Shown here in pieces: positions 17,529 through 24,672 of a stretch of DNA of 26,986 nt. Position numbers and translations under genes: made by a program. Each line of letters opens with the position of its first letter. Position 1 is the stretch's first letter. The DNA comes from a virus: the IMG/VR virus record IMGVR_UViG_3300034061_002332, positions 1-26,986 of that record, one strand, 5' to 3'. The notes under the pieces are model-generated. The model was not told the origin of the DNA. It worked only from the letters and a program-made list of their open reading frames with translations, and made no database searches.

Positions 17529-18859
17529 TTCTTCTTACTTCAACATCTGATGTAATTGAGGTTATCACTGGTTCTGCTGGTACGGTTACGGTCCATGCGT
17601 CCTACGTGGACAATGCCTCTGGAACGTTTACACCTGGCAGAACCAATACCTCCATCGTCACCGCAGCCACTACTACGGTTGTACCTGCTCCTGGTGCCAG
17701 TGTTCAGCGTAACCTGCGAACAATGGTTATTGCCAATACCAGCACAACTGTTACGAATGTCATTGATATTCAACACAACAACGGTACGACTATTTCTGAG
17801 CTGTGGAGTGGTACCCTTCTTCCTGGAGAATCGGTAGGTCTGACGCAGGAAGGCGAATTTCGTGCGTACTCGTCCGGCGGTATTCAAAAAACGGGCACCT
17901 TTGTTGGTCCTGTTGATGTCCAAGTCTTCACGTCAACCGGCACCTGGACAAAGCCAACCAGCTTCACTCCAAGGGTGATTAACCTTGAAATGTATGGTGC
18001 TGGCGGTGGAGGTGGTGGTGGAGCTAGTTTGGCCACTGCCGTTGTTGCAAAGGGTGGTGGAGGTGGTGGAGGTGGATCTTACATCAACCACACTTTCTCT
18101 GCTTCTGATGTTGGTGCCACGGTAACGGTTACTATTGGTTCATCTGGCGCTGCTGGCACTGGCGGTGGTGCTGGTGGTGCTGGTGGTGATGGAGGTATCG
18201 GTGGTAACACTACGTTTGGGTCGTTCTTCACTGCCTATGGCGGTGGGGGCGGGCGTGGCGGTGCCATCTCGGCTACTGCAACAGGCGGTGGTGGAGGTGG
18301 CGGCGTTGCCGGTGCTGGCGGTACCGGTAGTACTTCTGGCGGTACTGGTGGCCTTCCTACGGCAGCTACCAACGCAATTGGCGGCCAGGGTGTAACTGGT
18401 TCTGCTTCTGCTGCCTCTACTACGCACGTCGCAGAAGACGGCGGAGGTGGCGGTGCTGGCGAAGCAGCTACTCCAGCTGGCACTTCTAACGGTGGCGGAT
18501 CCATCAATGGCGGTGGTGGTGGCGGATCAGGTGGTGGCCACACGGCTACGCCTGCTGTTCGAGAACCTGGTGCTGGTGGTCGATCCAACGTCTATACATC
18601 TGGCGGTGGCGGTGCTGCTGGCACGTCTGGTCCTGCCCCTACGGCTGGCTCGGCTGGTGCTGCCTGCTCATCCATTGGTGGTGGTGGCGGAGGAGGCGGT
18701 GGCGGATCTACCGTCCAAGCTTCTACTGCTGGTGCTTCTGGCGGTGCTGGCGGTCAAGGTGGCGGCGGCGGCGGCGGAGGTGGTGTCGGCATGAACCCCG
18801 GTCTCGGTGGTGCTGGTGGTGCTGGTGGCACTGGTTGGTGTATCGTTTACTCCTGGTAA
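17525..18859 (+). CDS. Polyglycine-rich adhesin-like tail protein
   Basis: The N-terminal ~130 residues are beta-rich (VITGSAGTVTVHASYVDNAS, NVIDIQHNNG) and look like a virion-attachment domain. At about 131-143 comes VQVFTSTGTWTKP, the common lead-in to phage glycine-rich domains, then VINLEMYGAGGGG. From about residue 155 to the end (444) the sequence is dominated by repeated runs of four to eight glycines separated by short Ala/Ser/Thr segments, ending GGAGGTGWCIVYSW. Such stretches in other phages (for example T4-like gp38 adhesins) form polyglycine-II sheets used in receptor binding. The gene is coupled to the 51-aa gene by ATGA overlap. Receptor binding is inference. Confidence 0.8.
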   Translation: MILLTSTSDVIEVITGSAGTVTVHASYVDNASGTFTPGRTNTSIVTAATTTVVPAPGASVQRNLRTMVIANTSTTVTNVIDIQHNNGTTISELWSGTLLPGESVGLTQEGEFRAYSSGGIQKTGTFVGPVDVQVFTSTGTWTKPTSFTPRVINLEMYGAGGGGGGGASLATAVVAKGGGGGGGGSYINHTFSASDVGATVTVTIGSSGAAGTGGGAGGAGGDGGIGGNTTFGSFFTAYGGGGGRGGAISATATGGGGGGGVAGAGGTGSTSGGTGGLPTAATNAIGGQGVTGSASAASTTHVAEDGGGGGAGEAATPAGTSNGGGSINGGGGGGSGGGHTATPAVREPGAGGRSNVYTSGGGGAAGTSGPAPTAGSAGAACSSIGGGGGGGGGGSTVQASTAGASGGAGGQGGGGGGGGGVGMNPGLGGAGGAGGTGWCIVYSW

Positions 18860-18874
18860 GGGGAGGAACGATGA

Positions 18875-19408
18875 GTGCCGATTTTACCAGTATGGTTTGA
18901 TGATCCGTTAGAAGACTATAGTCCGATAGGGCAGTGGTTCGACGAGCAGTTCGATGTCGCTGCTGGTCCAACTGTTTATCCACTAGATGTTACAACTGGA
19001 TCCTTTACGGTTGGCTCGTCCACCCTTTCCAGTAACCTATTTTTCATCCTTAATGGCCTCAATACTTCCTACAATCTTGGTAGCAGCAGTACATCGCTAC
19101 TATTGACACGGCGTATTGACGGTTCAGTGCTGAATTTGTCTCTATTCCAGATACCTGCCGAGGTTATTCGCAGGTTCCCACTGAATCTCCAGCCTTCAAC
19201 CTTCAACCTTCAGGGCACAGGTCTAGATTATTTCGCTACCAGGACACTCAACGCCGGTAGCTTGGAATTGTTGGTATATGTTCAAACAAGGGACATTGTT
19301 TACCGCCCAAATCGACAACCATTTGTGCCCACACCGGTCCCTAGAGGTCGAAATGAGTGGATTTTGGGCAAATTTACATCAGGAGGAAAGGGCTCCTTTA
19401 GAGTATGA
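18875..19408 (+). CDS. Hypothetical virion-region protein, 177 aa, GTG start
   Basis: I use the GTG at 18875, with GGGGAGG (18860-18866) about 8 bases upstream. The ATG at 18871 lies in another frame and encodes only nine residues. The product begins MPILPVWFDDPLEDYSPIGQ and has a Ser/Thr/Leu-rich middle (SSSTSLLLTRRIDGS) and a basic end (KFTSGGKGSFRV). It has no membrane segment or known motif that I recognise. It comes after the adhesin gene and overlaps the candidate small terminase gene by 4 bases. A tandem heptamer CTTCAAC occurs within it at 19194-19212. Confidence 0.7.
   Translation: MPILPVWFDDPLEDYSPIGQWFDEQFDVAAGPTVYPLDVTTGSFTVGSSTLSSNLFFILNGLNTSYNLGSSSTSLLLTRRIDGSVLNLSLFQIPAEVIRRFPLNLQPSTFNLQGTGLDYFATRTLNAGSLELLVYVQTRDIVYRPNRQPFVPTPVPRGRNEWILGKFTSGGKGSFRV
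19194..19212 (+). repeat. Heptamer tandem repeat inside a gene
   Basis: CTTCAAC is repeated twice, then a third copy is cut after CTTCA. Because the unit is 7 bases, slippage here would change the reading frame of the 177-aa gene. Confidence 0.6.
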
Positions 19409-19632
19409 CACGCGCAACCGAAGATCAGTTCAACGAACTGCATGGATTGGTCACTAACGAGCTGATCAGCCGAATCAAAGGGGGCCTTGCAACGACGCAG
19501 GACCTCAAAGCAGCCGCCGATTGGCTGTCCAAGAACAACATTACTGGATTGGCTACGATGGGTTCTCCCCTGTCGGCACTTTTTGATTCCCTAGAATTGG
19601 AAATGGAGGACCTCGAACGTGCAATCCGGTAA
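19405..19632 (+). CDS. terS: Small terminase subunit / DNA maturase A (T7 gp18-like, candidate)
   Basis: The 75-aa product, ATEDQFNELHGLVTNELISR then IKGGLATTQDLKAAADWLSK and NNITGL, matches the short helical pattern of the T7 gp18-type DNA packaging protein as I remember it from related phages: an N-terminal helix with 'ELI.RI', then 'G.a...DL..A..wL..N.I'. T7 gp18 is 89 aa. This subunit recognises phage DNA and guides the large terminase. The gene lies about 2.2 kb before terL, with other genes in between, whereas in T7 genes 18 and 19 are almost adjacent. It overlaps genes on both sides. The call rests on pattern and position. Confidence 0.72.
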   Translation: MTRATEDQFNELHGLVTNELISRIKGGLATTQDLKAAADWLSKNNITGLATMGSPLSALFDSLELEMEDLERAIR

Positions 19633-19831
19633 CAATGGAGATGGTCTCCAAGAAACAATTCGAAATCTGATTGCCACAGCGGCCCTTGGGTTGTTTGGAT
19701 GGCATCTCGTGACCCTCCACAATATCGCTAAGTCGGTGGATGTGTTGGTCAATCGAGCCGACGCAGCCAACCAACGCTTGGAACGCCTGGAAAACTACGT
19801 CTTTGTAGAAGATGGCCCCAGCAAAAAGTAA
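19619..19831 (+). CDS. Small membrane protein with C-terminal coiled coil; candidate holin or spanin-like
   Basis: A GTG at 19619 is preceded by GGAGG at 19605-19609 and overlaps the previous gene by 14 bases; no other start fits the frame. The 70-aa product has one hydrophobic helix at about residues 13-32 (NLIATAALGLFGWHLVTLHN) and a likely coiled coil after it (SVDVLVNRADAANQRLERLE). T7 has its holin, gene 17.5 (67 aa, about the same size), next to gene 18, so position suggests a lysis protein. A one-span protein with a coiled coil could equally be an inner-membrane spanin. The 65-aa protein at 15428 is the rival holin candidate. Confidence 0.7.
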   Translation: MQSGNNGDGLQETIRNLIATAALGLFGWHLVTLHNIAKSVDVLVNRADAANQRLERLENYVFVEDGPSKK

Positions 19832-20078
19832 GTCCGCCAAGTATTACGCAGCCAATCCTGAGGCAGCAGCTAAGAAGGCGGCCTATCAACGAAAACTGAA
19901 TAAGAAACCTTCCGTCAAAAATGCCTCGGAGGAGCGGTGGACGGAACGACGGAAGCGAGGAATTGCTGGGAAGGGTGGCAAAGACCTCTCCCACACAAGA
20001 GACGGGCGTATGGTTCTCGAAAGCCCAAAACGGAACCGCGCCCGGAATGGACACAACGGCAAATCCACTAAGAAGTAA
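19812..20078 (+). CDS. Small highly basic protein, 88 aa
   Basis: MAPAKSKSAKYYAANPEAAAKK opens an 88-residue product with about 26 Lys/Arg against 7 acidic residues. A central segment, ERWTERRKRGIAG, leads into GGKDLSHTRDGRMVLESPKRN, a stretch I recall in other cyanophage small proteins that end with the same DVSHT..G..VLE..s.NR pattern. The gene overlaps the preceding membrane protein gene by 20 bases. It is likely nucleic-acid-binding or a component packed with DNA; neither has been shown. Confidence 0.78.
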   Translation: MAPAKSKSAKYYAANPEAAAKKAAYQRKLNKKPSVKNASEERWTERRKRGIAGKGGKDLSHTRDGRMVLESPKRNRARNGHNGKSTKK

Positions 20079-20092
20079 CCCACACAGGATCA

Positions 20093-20410
20093 ATGATTCT
20101 GGAAGCCCCTTCTGACTACCTCTTCCACCTAAAAGCCATGACTAGCGCAGAGGCAAAACGTCAATGGAGATCAGCCATTAAGGATCATTGGGATAACCAA
20201 TGTGTCTACTGTGGCTCTTCTGACAATTTGACGCTAGATCATGTCCATCCAAAGACCCACGGCGGGCACGACACCCTAAAAAATGTTGTGCCTGCTTGCC
20301 GCAGTTGTAACCAGTCTAAAGGTTCGAACCACTGGTTAGCGTGGTGGGTCGGTCAAGACTTCTTTGACCACAAAAACTTCTCCAGGGTTCTGTCCTGGAC
20401 TACCGGTTAG
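20093..20410 (+). CDS. HNH endonuclease
   Basis: The 105-aa protein has the full HNH signature: CVYCG (Cys37 and Cys40), LTLDHVHPKTHGG with Asp49-His50, KNVVPAC (Asn64, Cys69) and CRSCNQSKG (Cys72). It is a zinc-supported beta-beta-alpha metal nuclease. I start at ATG 20093; a second in-frame ATG at 20138 would give a 90-aa product that keeps the domain. Lying between the terminase genes, it may nick or cut DNA in packaging, as HNH proteins next to terminases do in some phages, or it may be a free-standing homing nuclease. The C-terminal region (WLAWWVGQDFFDHKNFSRVL) is tryptophan- and phenylalanine-rich. Confidence 0.88.
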   Translation: MILEAPSDYLFHLKAMTSAEAKRQWRSAIKDHWDNQCVYCGSSDNLTLDHVHPKTHGGHDTLKNVVPACRSCNQSKGSNHWLAWWVGQDFFDHKNFSRVLSWTTG

Positions 20411-20440
20411 TACTAACTTAATTCTTTTTAGGTAAATCAA

Positions 20441-21004
20441 ATGGCTACTCTTCCCGCAGGCGGTTCCAGCTACGGCAACATCTCGACGGCTCCTGGTCGT
20501 CAGAGCGAGGACGAACTCAAGAACCGGACGCACACCACTGTTAACGTGTCGGGTGGTGTGACCACGACGACCACCGTTCCCGCTACCTTCGCTACCACCG
20601 CCACGACCGTTGCTGTTAACGGTACCGTTGCTGCCTGTAAGACCGCAATCCGTACTGTTCGTCGGACCGATCGTATTCCCTCCTCGAACAACGCAAACAA
20701 GACCGGTCGTGTAACCCGCGTTGATGTGGTTCAGGGCCGCATCCTGACCCTCAACACCCTTGTTGGTGGTACGCTTTACACCAACGGCACCTATAACGGT
20801 GTGGCCCTGACGGGTGGTACGGGTACTGGCGCAACCGCAAACATCGTTGTGTCGGGTGGTGCCGTGACGACTGTAACCCTCGTCAGCGGTGGCTCTGGCT
20901 ACGACGTGACCGAAATCCTGAGCGCAGCAGCTGCTACTATTGGTGGCACCGGCTCTGGCTTCTCCATCCGCGTGGCAACCACCACCGGCCCCATCAACGC
21001 CTGA
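20441..21004 (+). CDS. Probable abundant virion/decoration protein
   Basis: The 187-aa product begins MATLPAGGSSYGNISTAPGR and is built mainly of Thr, Gly, Val and Ala. Its second half, GGTLYTNGTYNGVALTGGTG onwards, with VTTVTLVSGGSGYDVTEILS, is a beta-rich module I recognise from phage particle-surface proteins. Codon choice differs from the neighbours: ACC, GGT, AAC and CGT dominate, as in strongly expressed genes, suggesting a protein made in many copies. A 30-base gap (20411-20440) with AT-rich sequence precedes it, room for a promoter. Head-fibre or decoration protein is the best guess. Confidence 0.75.
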   Translation: MATLPAGGSSYGNISTAPGRQSEDELKNRTHTTVNVSGGVTTTTTVPATFATTATTVAVNGTVAACKTAIRTVRRTDRIPSSNNANKTGRVTRVDVVQGRILTLNTLVGGTLYTNGTYNGVALTGGTGTGATANIVVSGGAVTTVTLVSGGSGYDVTEILSAAAATIGGTGSGFSIRVATTTGPINA

Positions 21005-21017
21005 GGTATTTCTTAAA

Positions 21018-21656
21018 ATGGCAAAAGTTACTTCTTCTAAAAATCGCTCCACCCGCCGCGCCAGCAAGCCCCCAACCACGGGTCAGAATCCTGGCCGAGC
21101 CAATCGCCAGTCCATCAGTCAGGCAAAGGTTACCACCTCTCAGCAGCGCAGTAACCGCATGAAGGCCAGCACCGCAAATGTCACCTCTGCCTCTAATGGT
21201 AAGCCTAGCGGTGCTGGCTCTGCAAAGGTCACGACTGGACAAGGCAAGGCGCCTGGCACCCTGTCTTCCAGCGCCCAGGCCAAGGCCGAAGCACGAGGCA
21301 AGCAGGCCGTAAAGGATGCTCAGGTTAAGCGCAGTGCCCGTTCCGCCATGAAGAGCATGGAGGGCACGCTGAAGGCTGCTCGTACCGCCCGTAATGTTGC
21401 CAGCGCTGTTACTGGTGCCAGCCGTGGTGGTGCAGCTGCTGCGGGTCTTCAGGCCTACAATACTGGTGACTCCACCCTCAAGGCTGCCCTCAAGCGGGGC
21501 GACTATAAGCCCAAGCAGGGTCCCACCCAAAAGACCACCACAGCTTCCTTCAACAAGAAGTCCTTTAATGAGGCATTCAAGGCTGCTCGTAGTTCCGGCG
21601 CCAAAGAATTTAGCTGGCGTGGTAAGCGCTACAATACCAAGAAGAAGGGAGAGTGA
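21018..21656 (+). CDS. Basic Ala/Ser/Lys-rich protein, virion or DNA-associated
   Basis: I use ATG 21018 ([20 protein letters not shown], 212 aa); the in-frame TTG at 20940 lies inside the preceding gene. The N-terminal 110 residues are low complexity with many Lys/Arg and Ser, Ala and Thr, reminiscent of histone H1-like tails. The middle is an Ala-rich helix ([20 protein letters not shown]). The last ~40 residues, [20 protein letters not shown] then [12 protein letters not shown], match a C-terminal motif I recall from many phage virion proteins (SFN.AF..AR..G...F.WRGK.Y). Codon use is strongly biased like the gene before it. A DNA-binding or morphogenesis role is inferred. Confidence 0.78.
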   Translation: MAKVTSSKNRSTRRASKPPTTGQNPGRANRQSISQAKVTTSQQRSNRMKASTANVTSASNGKPSGAGSAKVTTGQGKAPGTLSSSAQAKAEARGKQAVKDAQVKRSARSAMKSMEGTLKAARTARNVASAVTGASRGGAAAAGLQAYNTGDSTLKAALKRGDYKPKQGPTQKTTTASFNKKSFNEAFKAARSSGAKEFSWRGKRYNTKKKGE

Positions 21657-21658
21657 TC

Positions 21659-21793
21659 ATGCCCCTTTCTCGTGGATCTTCAAAGAAGACGGTCTCCAAA
21701 AACATCTCCAAGATGGTAAAGGAGGGTCGTCCCCAAAAGCAGGCCATTGCGATTGCCCTTTCCAAAGCTGGGAAGAGCCAGAAGCGTAAATAG
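21659..21793 (+). CDS. DUF6496-like small basic protein, 44 aa
   Basis: ATG 21659 follows the previous stop after 2 bases and encodes 44 residues ([20 protein letters not shown], then [20 protein letters not shown]). The pattern KKT-S-NI--M---G-PQKQA-AIAL--A matches a small family I know as DUF6496, common in phages. It has 13 basic and 1 acidic residues. Codon use and frame are consistent with a real gene. A hairpin terminator follows at 21802. Confidence 0.78.
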   Translation: MPLSRGSSKKTVSKNISKMVKEGRPQKQAIAIALSKAGKSQKRK

Positions 21794-21801
21794 CCACCAT
21801 C

Positions 21802-21828
21802 GGGGTCTAGGAGCTTCTCCTTGGCCCC
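21802..21828 (+). terminator. Rho-independent terminator-like hairpin before terL
   Basis: GGGG (21802-21805) pairs with CCCC (21825-21828) and GGAG (21810-21813) with CTCC (21817-21820) around a 3-base loop, with partial pairing between the two. TTTAT follows directly, a short U-rich tail. It separates the basic-protein operon from the terL start. Confidence 0.6.
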
Positions 21829-21855
21829 TTTATCCCCTTACAAATACATTCTATC

Positions 21856-23601
21856 GTGGATCAAAAAACAGCGGCCTTAGAAGAGCGTCTACGGGCTAGT
21901 TTCCCTTTGTTCCTGTCTCTTGTATGGAAGTCGCTAGACCTGCCTCGTCCAACAAGAGCACAGATCGCCATTGCGGATTATCTTCAAGGCGGCCCAAAGC
22001 GTCTCCAGATCCAAGCATTTCGGGGACTAGGAAAGAGCTGGATTGCTGCTGCCTTTACCCTGTGGATCCTGTTTCGGGACCGCGACAAGAAGATCATGGT
22101 GGTGTCGGCCAGCAAGCAACGTGCCGACGACTTTACCATCTTCTGCCAAAAGTGCCTCATTGAAATCCCCTGGCTCAACCACCTGACCCCACAGGACGAT
22201 GATCAGCGGTGGAGCCGCGTGTCCTTTGATGTTCGTGGGTGTCGGCCTGCTCAGTCTCCATCCGTTAAATCGGTTGGTATTACTGGCCAGCTTACCGGTT
22301 CTCGTGCTGACCTGATCATCTTTGATGACGTGGAAGTCCCAAGCAACTCCGCTACCGACCTTATGCGAGAGAAGCTGCTTCAGCTCGTGACGGAGGGTGA
22401 GTCCGTGCTGACCCCCAAGCAGGACAGCCGTATCGTGTTTCTTGGAACACCACAGACTACTTTTACCATTTACCGGACTCTGCGGGAACGCAACTACCAA
22501 CCAATGGTCTGGCCTGCTCGCTATCCAAAGTCCCTTGTCGGATACGAGGACGTGCTGGCCAAGGACCTCCAAGACGACATCAACCGCGAGGGCCTGGACA
22601 AACTTTCCTGGACTCCAACGGACACTCGCTTTTCGGAAATCAACCTTCTGGAGCGGGAACAAAGCATGAGCCGAAGCAACTTTATGCTTCAGTTTATGCT
22701 GGATACCAGCCTGAGTGACGCCCTCAAGTTCCCCCTAAAGCTGTCGGACTTTTCGGTTCTGCCGCTGGATTCCCAAAAGGGACCATCGGATGTGATCTGG
22801 GGTTCTGACAAGGAGACCCTTCTCGATCTTCCCGCCGTTGCCCTTCCCGGTGATCGGTGGCATAGGCCAAAGGCTGTCTCAGAATACATCCCCTGGAACG
22901 ACACCATCACGGCAGTGGACCCATCCGGTAGGGGCAAGGACGAAACCGTCTCCATCATCCTGTCACAGATCAACGGCTACCTCTTCATCCGAGACATCTT
23001 TGCTACACAGGATGGGTACTCGGATGCTACCCTAAGGGAGATCCTTAGACGCAGCCGCCAATACGGCAGTAAAATGTGTCTCATCGAATCCAACTTTGGT
23101 GACGGGGCGGTGATGGAGTTGATGAAGAAACACGCCCAAGAAATGAAGGTTGGGATGGCGTTTGAGGAGTCACGCGCCACCACAAGAAAGGAAGACCGCA
23201 TCATCGATACCCTGGAGCCGGTCCTTAATCAGCATCGACTGATCATTGACCAACGCCTCATCGATTGGGACTACCGCAGCAACCCCGAACAGGCACCCGA
23301 AGAACGCCTTCCCAGGATGTTGATGTACCAGCTGACCCGCATGTGTCGGGAAAAGGGGGCCGTCCGCCACGACGACAGGATTGACGCACTTGCCCTTGGG
23401 GTTAAACACTTTCAAGATGTCCTTGCTATCTCCGCAAAGGAGGCCCATATCCAAAACAAACGACACGAATGGAACACCATGATTGACGCCTTTTTGGAGC
23501 AGCCGACCCTTGCTACCGACATGCTCGTTGCCGGAAAGAGCTTTTCTGACCTCTCCACGGATGATATTCTCGTGGACTCCAATGTCTATTCCTGGACCTA
23601 G
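21856..23601 (+). CDS. terL: Terminase large subunit (T7 gp19-like packaging ATPase/nuclease)
   Basis: A 581-aa protein, nearly the size of T7 gp19 (586 aa). Walker A AFRGLGKS (residues 54-61) and Walker B LIIFDD (153-158) with Glu160 near it form the ATPase; FLGTPQT (195-201) is the coupling motif. The nuclease half has TAVDPSGRGKDE (Asp355), CLIESNFGDG (Glu411) and HDDRIDALA (Asp506/507, Asp510), the three acidic clusters of the RNase H-like nuclease. It translocates DNA into the prohead and cuts the concatemer. GTG at 21856 is the start; no strong Shine-Dalgarno sequence precedes it. A terminator-like hairpin lies 28 bases upstream, so it may need its own promoter or read-through. A long noncoding block follows. 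Confidence 0.97.
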   Translation: MDQKTAALEERLRASFPLFLSLVWKSLDLPRPTRAQIAIADYLQGGPKRLQIQAFRGLGKSWIAAAFTLWILFRDRDKKIMVVSASKQRADDFTIFCQKCLIEIPWLNHLTPQDDDQRWSRVSFDVRGCRPAQSPSVKSVGITGQLTGSRADLIIFDDVEVPSNSATDLMREKLLQLVTEGESVLTPKQDSRIVFLGTPQTTFTIYRTLRERNYQPMVWPARYPKSLVGYEDVLAKDLQDDINREGLDKLSWTPTDTRFSEINLLEREQSMSRSNFMLQFMLDTSLSDALKFPLKLSDFSVLPLDSQKGPSDVIWGSDKETLLDLPAVALPGDRWHRPKAVSEYIPWNDTITAVDPSGRGKDETVSIILSQINGYLFIRDIFATQDGYSDATLREILRRSRQYGSKMCLIESNFGDGAVMELMKKHAQEMKVGMAFEESRATTRKEDRIIDTLEPVLNQHRLIIDQRLIDWDYRSNPEQAPEERLPRMLMYQLTRMCREKGAVRHDDRIDALALGVKHFQDVLAISAKEAHIQNKRHEWNTMIDAFLEQPTLATDMLVAGKSFSDLSTDDILVDSNVYSWT

Positions 23602-23639
23602 AAAGGAGACCACCAACCCAAAAAAGACACATCGATTAA

Positions 23640-23659
23640 CCCCGGTTTACCCCGGTTTC
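23640..23659 (+). repeat. Two tandem decamers
   Basis: CCCCGGTTTA (23640-23649) is followed directly by CCCCGGTTTC (23650-23659), identical in nine of ten bases. They lie 38 bases after the terL stop. Confidence 0.6.
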
Positions 23660-23711
23660 CCAAAAAAGGTGCTTGCTTCTAGGGGGGAAAGAGGGGGGTA
23701 CCTCTGAGGAA

Positions 23712-23761
23712 GCCGCGCAAGCGGCGCCCCGAAGACCAAGGAAGACCCCCGATAGGGGGAC
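23712..23761 (+). terminator. Two hairpins downstream of terL
   Basis: GCCGC (23712-23716) and GCGGC (23721-23725) close a GCAA tetraloop, a GNRA loop that stabilises RNA hairpins. CCCCC (23746-23750) and GGGGG (23755-23759) close a GATA loop, with an outer G-C pair at 23744/23761. No U-run follows either, so termination or RNA 3'-end protection is inferred. Confidence 0.4.
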
Positions 23762-23821
23762 TGACGCGGAGCAGACCCCCACCCCAACCCCCATTACTGT
23801 CCATTGTATTTATAGTTGAAC

Positions 23822-23986
23822 ACTATGACTAGACTCAGCAGAACAAGAGTCTCCGGAGCGGAGCGGAGGAGAGTCGCAGTTCTTCGGACACTGAGTCGCA
23901 ATCATAGTTGAGCTATAATAGCCCCACCATCCCCCAACAGTAGCAACAGCAGTAATAACAACTATATTAGTCATAATAGTCATAGT
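23822..23986. repeat. Decamer inverted repeat flanking a possible promoter
   Basis: ACTATGACTA (23822-23831) is the exact reverse complement of TAGTCATAGT (23977-23986). A further direct copy, TAGTCATA, is at 23968-23975. The TATAAT at 23915-23920 lies between the arms. This could be a regulator site pair. Confidence 0.55.
23892..23920 (+). promoter_or_regulatory. Possible sigma70-type promoter for thyX
   Basis: A perfect TATAAT is at 23915-23920. The hexamer 17 bases upstream, CTGAGT (23892-23897), matches the -35 consensus in only three positions. The start of thyX lies 87 bases downstream. Support is from the -10 box alone. Confidence 0.35.
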
Positions 23987-24006
23987 ATCCATCCCTCCTC
24001 CAATAA

Positions 24007-24672
24007 ATGCCTCAAACAAAGCTCATCTGGATTACACCGGATGCTGAGTCCATTATTACCTACTGTGCTCGGGTATCCAACCCAAAGAACCAAGAAGCCA
24101 ATGCCAACCCAGAACGGTTGATCGACTACTTGGTTAAGCATAAGCACTGGAGTCCCTTTGAAATAGCGAGTGCCTGCTTTGAGGTGAACACGACCCGTGA
24201 CATCTCGGCACAGATCCTCCGTCATAGGTCGTTCTCCTTCCAGGAGTTCTCGCAGCGGTATGCGGAAGTTCAACTGAGGCCAGAACTTCCCGAAATGCGG
24301 AGGCAAGACACCAAGAACCGCCAGAACAGCTTTGATGACCTACCTCTTGAAGTGTTGGCTGAGTGCGACAAACTAATCGGTCAGGCCTTTGTGACCAGCT
24401 ATCGAGCGTACGATCGCCTCCTTAAACTTGGTGTGGCAAAGGAGTGTGCCAGAAAGGTCCTGCCCATGAACAGTCCTACTCGCCTTTATATGTCTGGGAC
24501 AATCCGCTCGTGGATCCATTACCTTTCGGTGCGTACGGGCGTGGAAACACAACTGGAACATCGACAGATCGCTCAAGAGATTAACACCATTCTCATTAAC
24601 CATCTTCCCTCGTTGACCAATGTCTTTAACTCTTTCTCAGGCCAAGCGTGTGGTGGCTGTGGCTCCCATTGA
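24007..24672 (+). CDS. thyX: FAD-dependent thymidylate synthase
   Basis: The 221-aa protein carries the ThyX motif RHR-x7-S as RHRSFSFQEFS (Arg72 to Ser82), extended by QRY. Flanking motifs also fit: KHWSPFEIA (His and Pro-Phe-Glu) near residue 50, and RTGVETQLEHRQIAQEI near 180. It converts dUMP to dTMP using methylenetetrahydrofolate, FAD and NADPH, supplying thymidine for phage DNA synthesis; ThyX is common in cyanobacteria and their podoviruses. Length is normal for the family. The C-terminus GQACGGCGSH carries two cysteines not needed by the fold. It stands apart from other genes: noncoding sequence precedes it and an overlapping small frame follows. Confidence 0.96.
   Translation: MPQTKLIWITPDAESIITYCARVSNPKNQEANANPERLIDYLVKHKHWSPFEIASACFEVNTTRDISAQILRHRSFSFQEFSQRYAEVQLRPELPEMRRQDTKNRQNSFDDLPLEVLAECDKLIGQAFVTSYRAYDRLLKLGVAKECARKVLPMNSPTRLYMSGTIRSWIHYLSVRTGVETQLEHRQIAQEINTILINHLPSLTNVFNSFSGQACGGCGSH

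Larger units (their letters stand above)
23602..24006. other. Noncoding block between terL and thyX, repeat- and hairpin-rich
   Basis: No convincing gene is present in this 405-base stretch. It holds two tandem decamers near 23640, long G- and C-runs (23682-23699, 23746-23797), two compact hairpins at 23712-23725 and 23744-23761, three tandem CGGAG units at 23854-23868, an ATAGTTGA direct repeat (23812-23819 and 23905-23912), a TATAAT box and a decamer inverted repeat. It could be terminator plus promoter region for thyX, or part of the genome end. Confidence 0.7.

Noticed and set aside
18235-18588. Minus-strand proline-rich frame
   Set aside because: It is the complement of the glycine-run coding region (GGN codons give CCN proline codons) and has no support as a gene.
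23825-23911. Frame of 28 codons, rich in arginine, upstream of thyX
   Set aside because: It is very short, has no ribosome-binding site, and arises from CGGAG tandem repeats.
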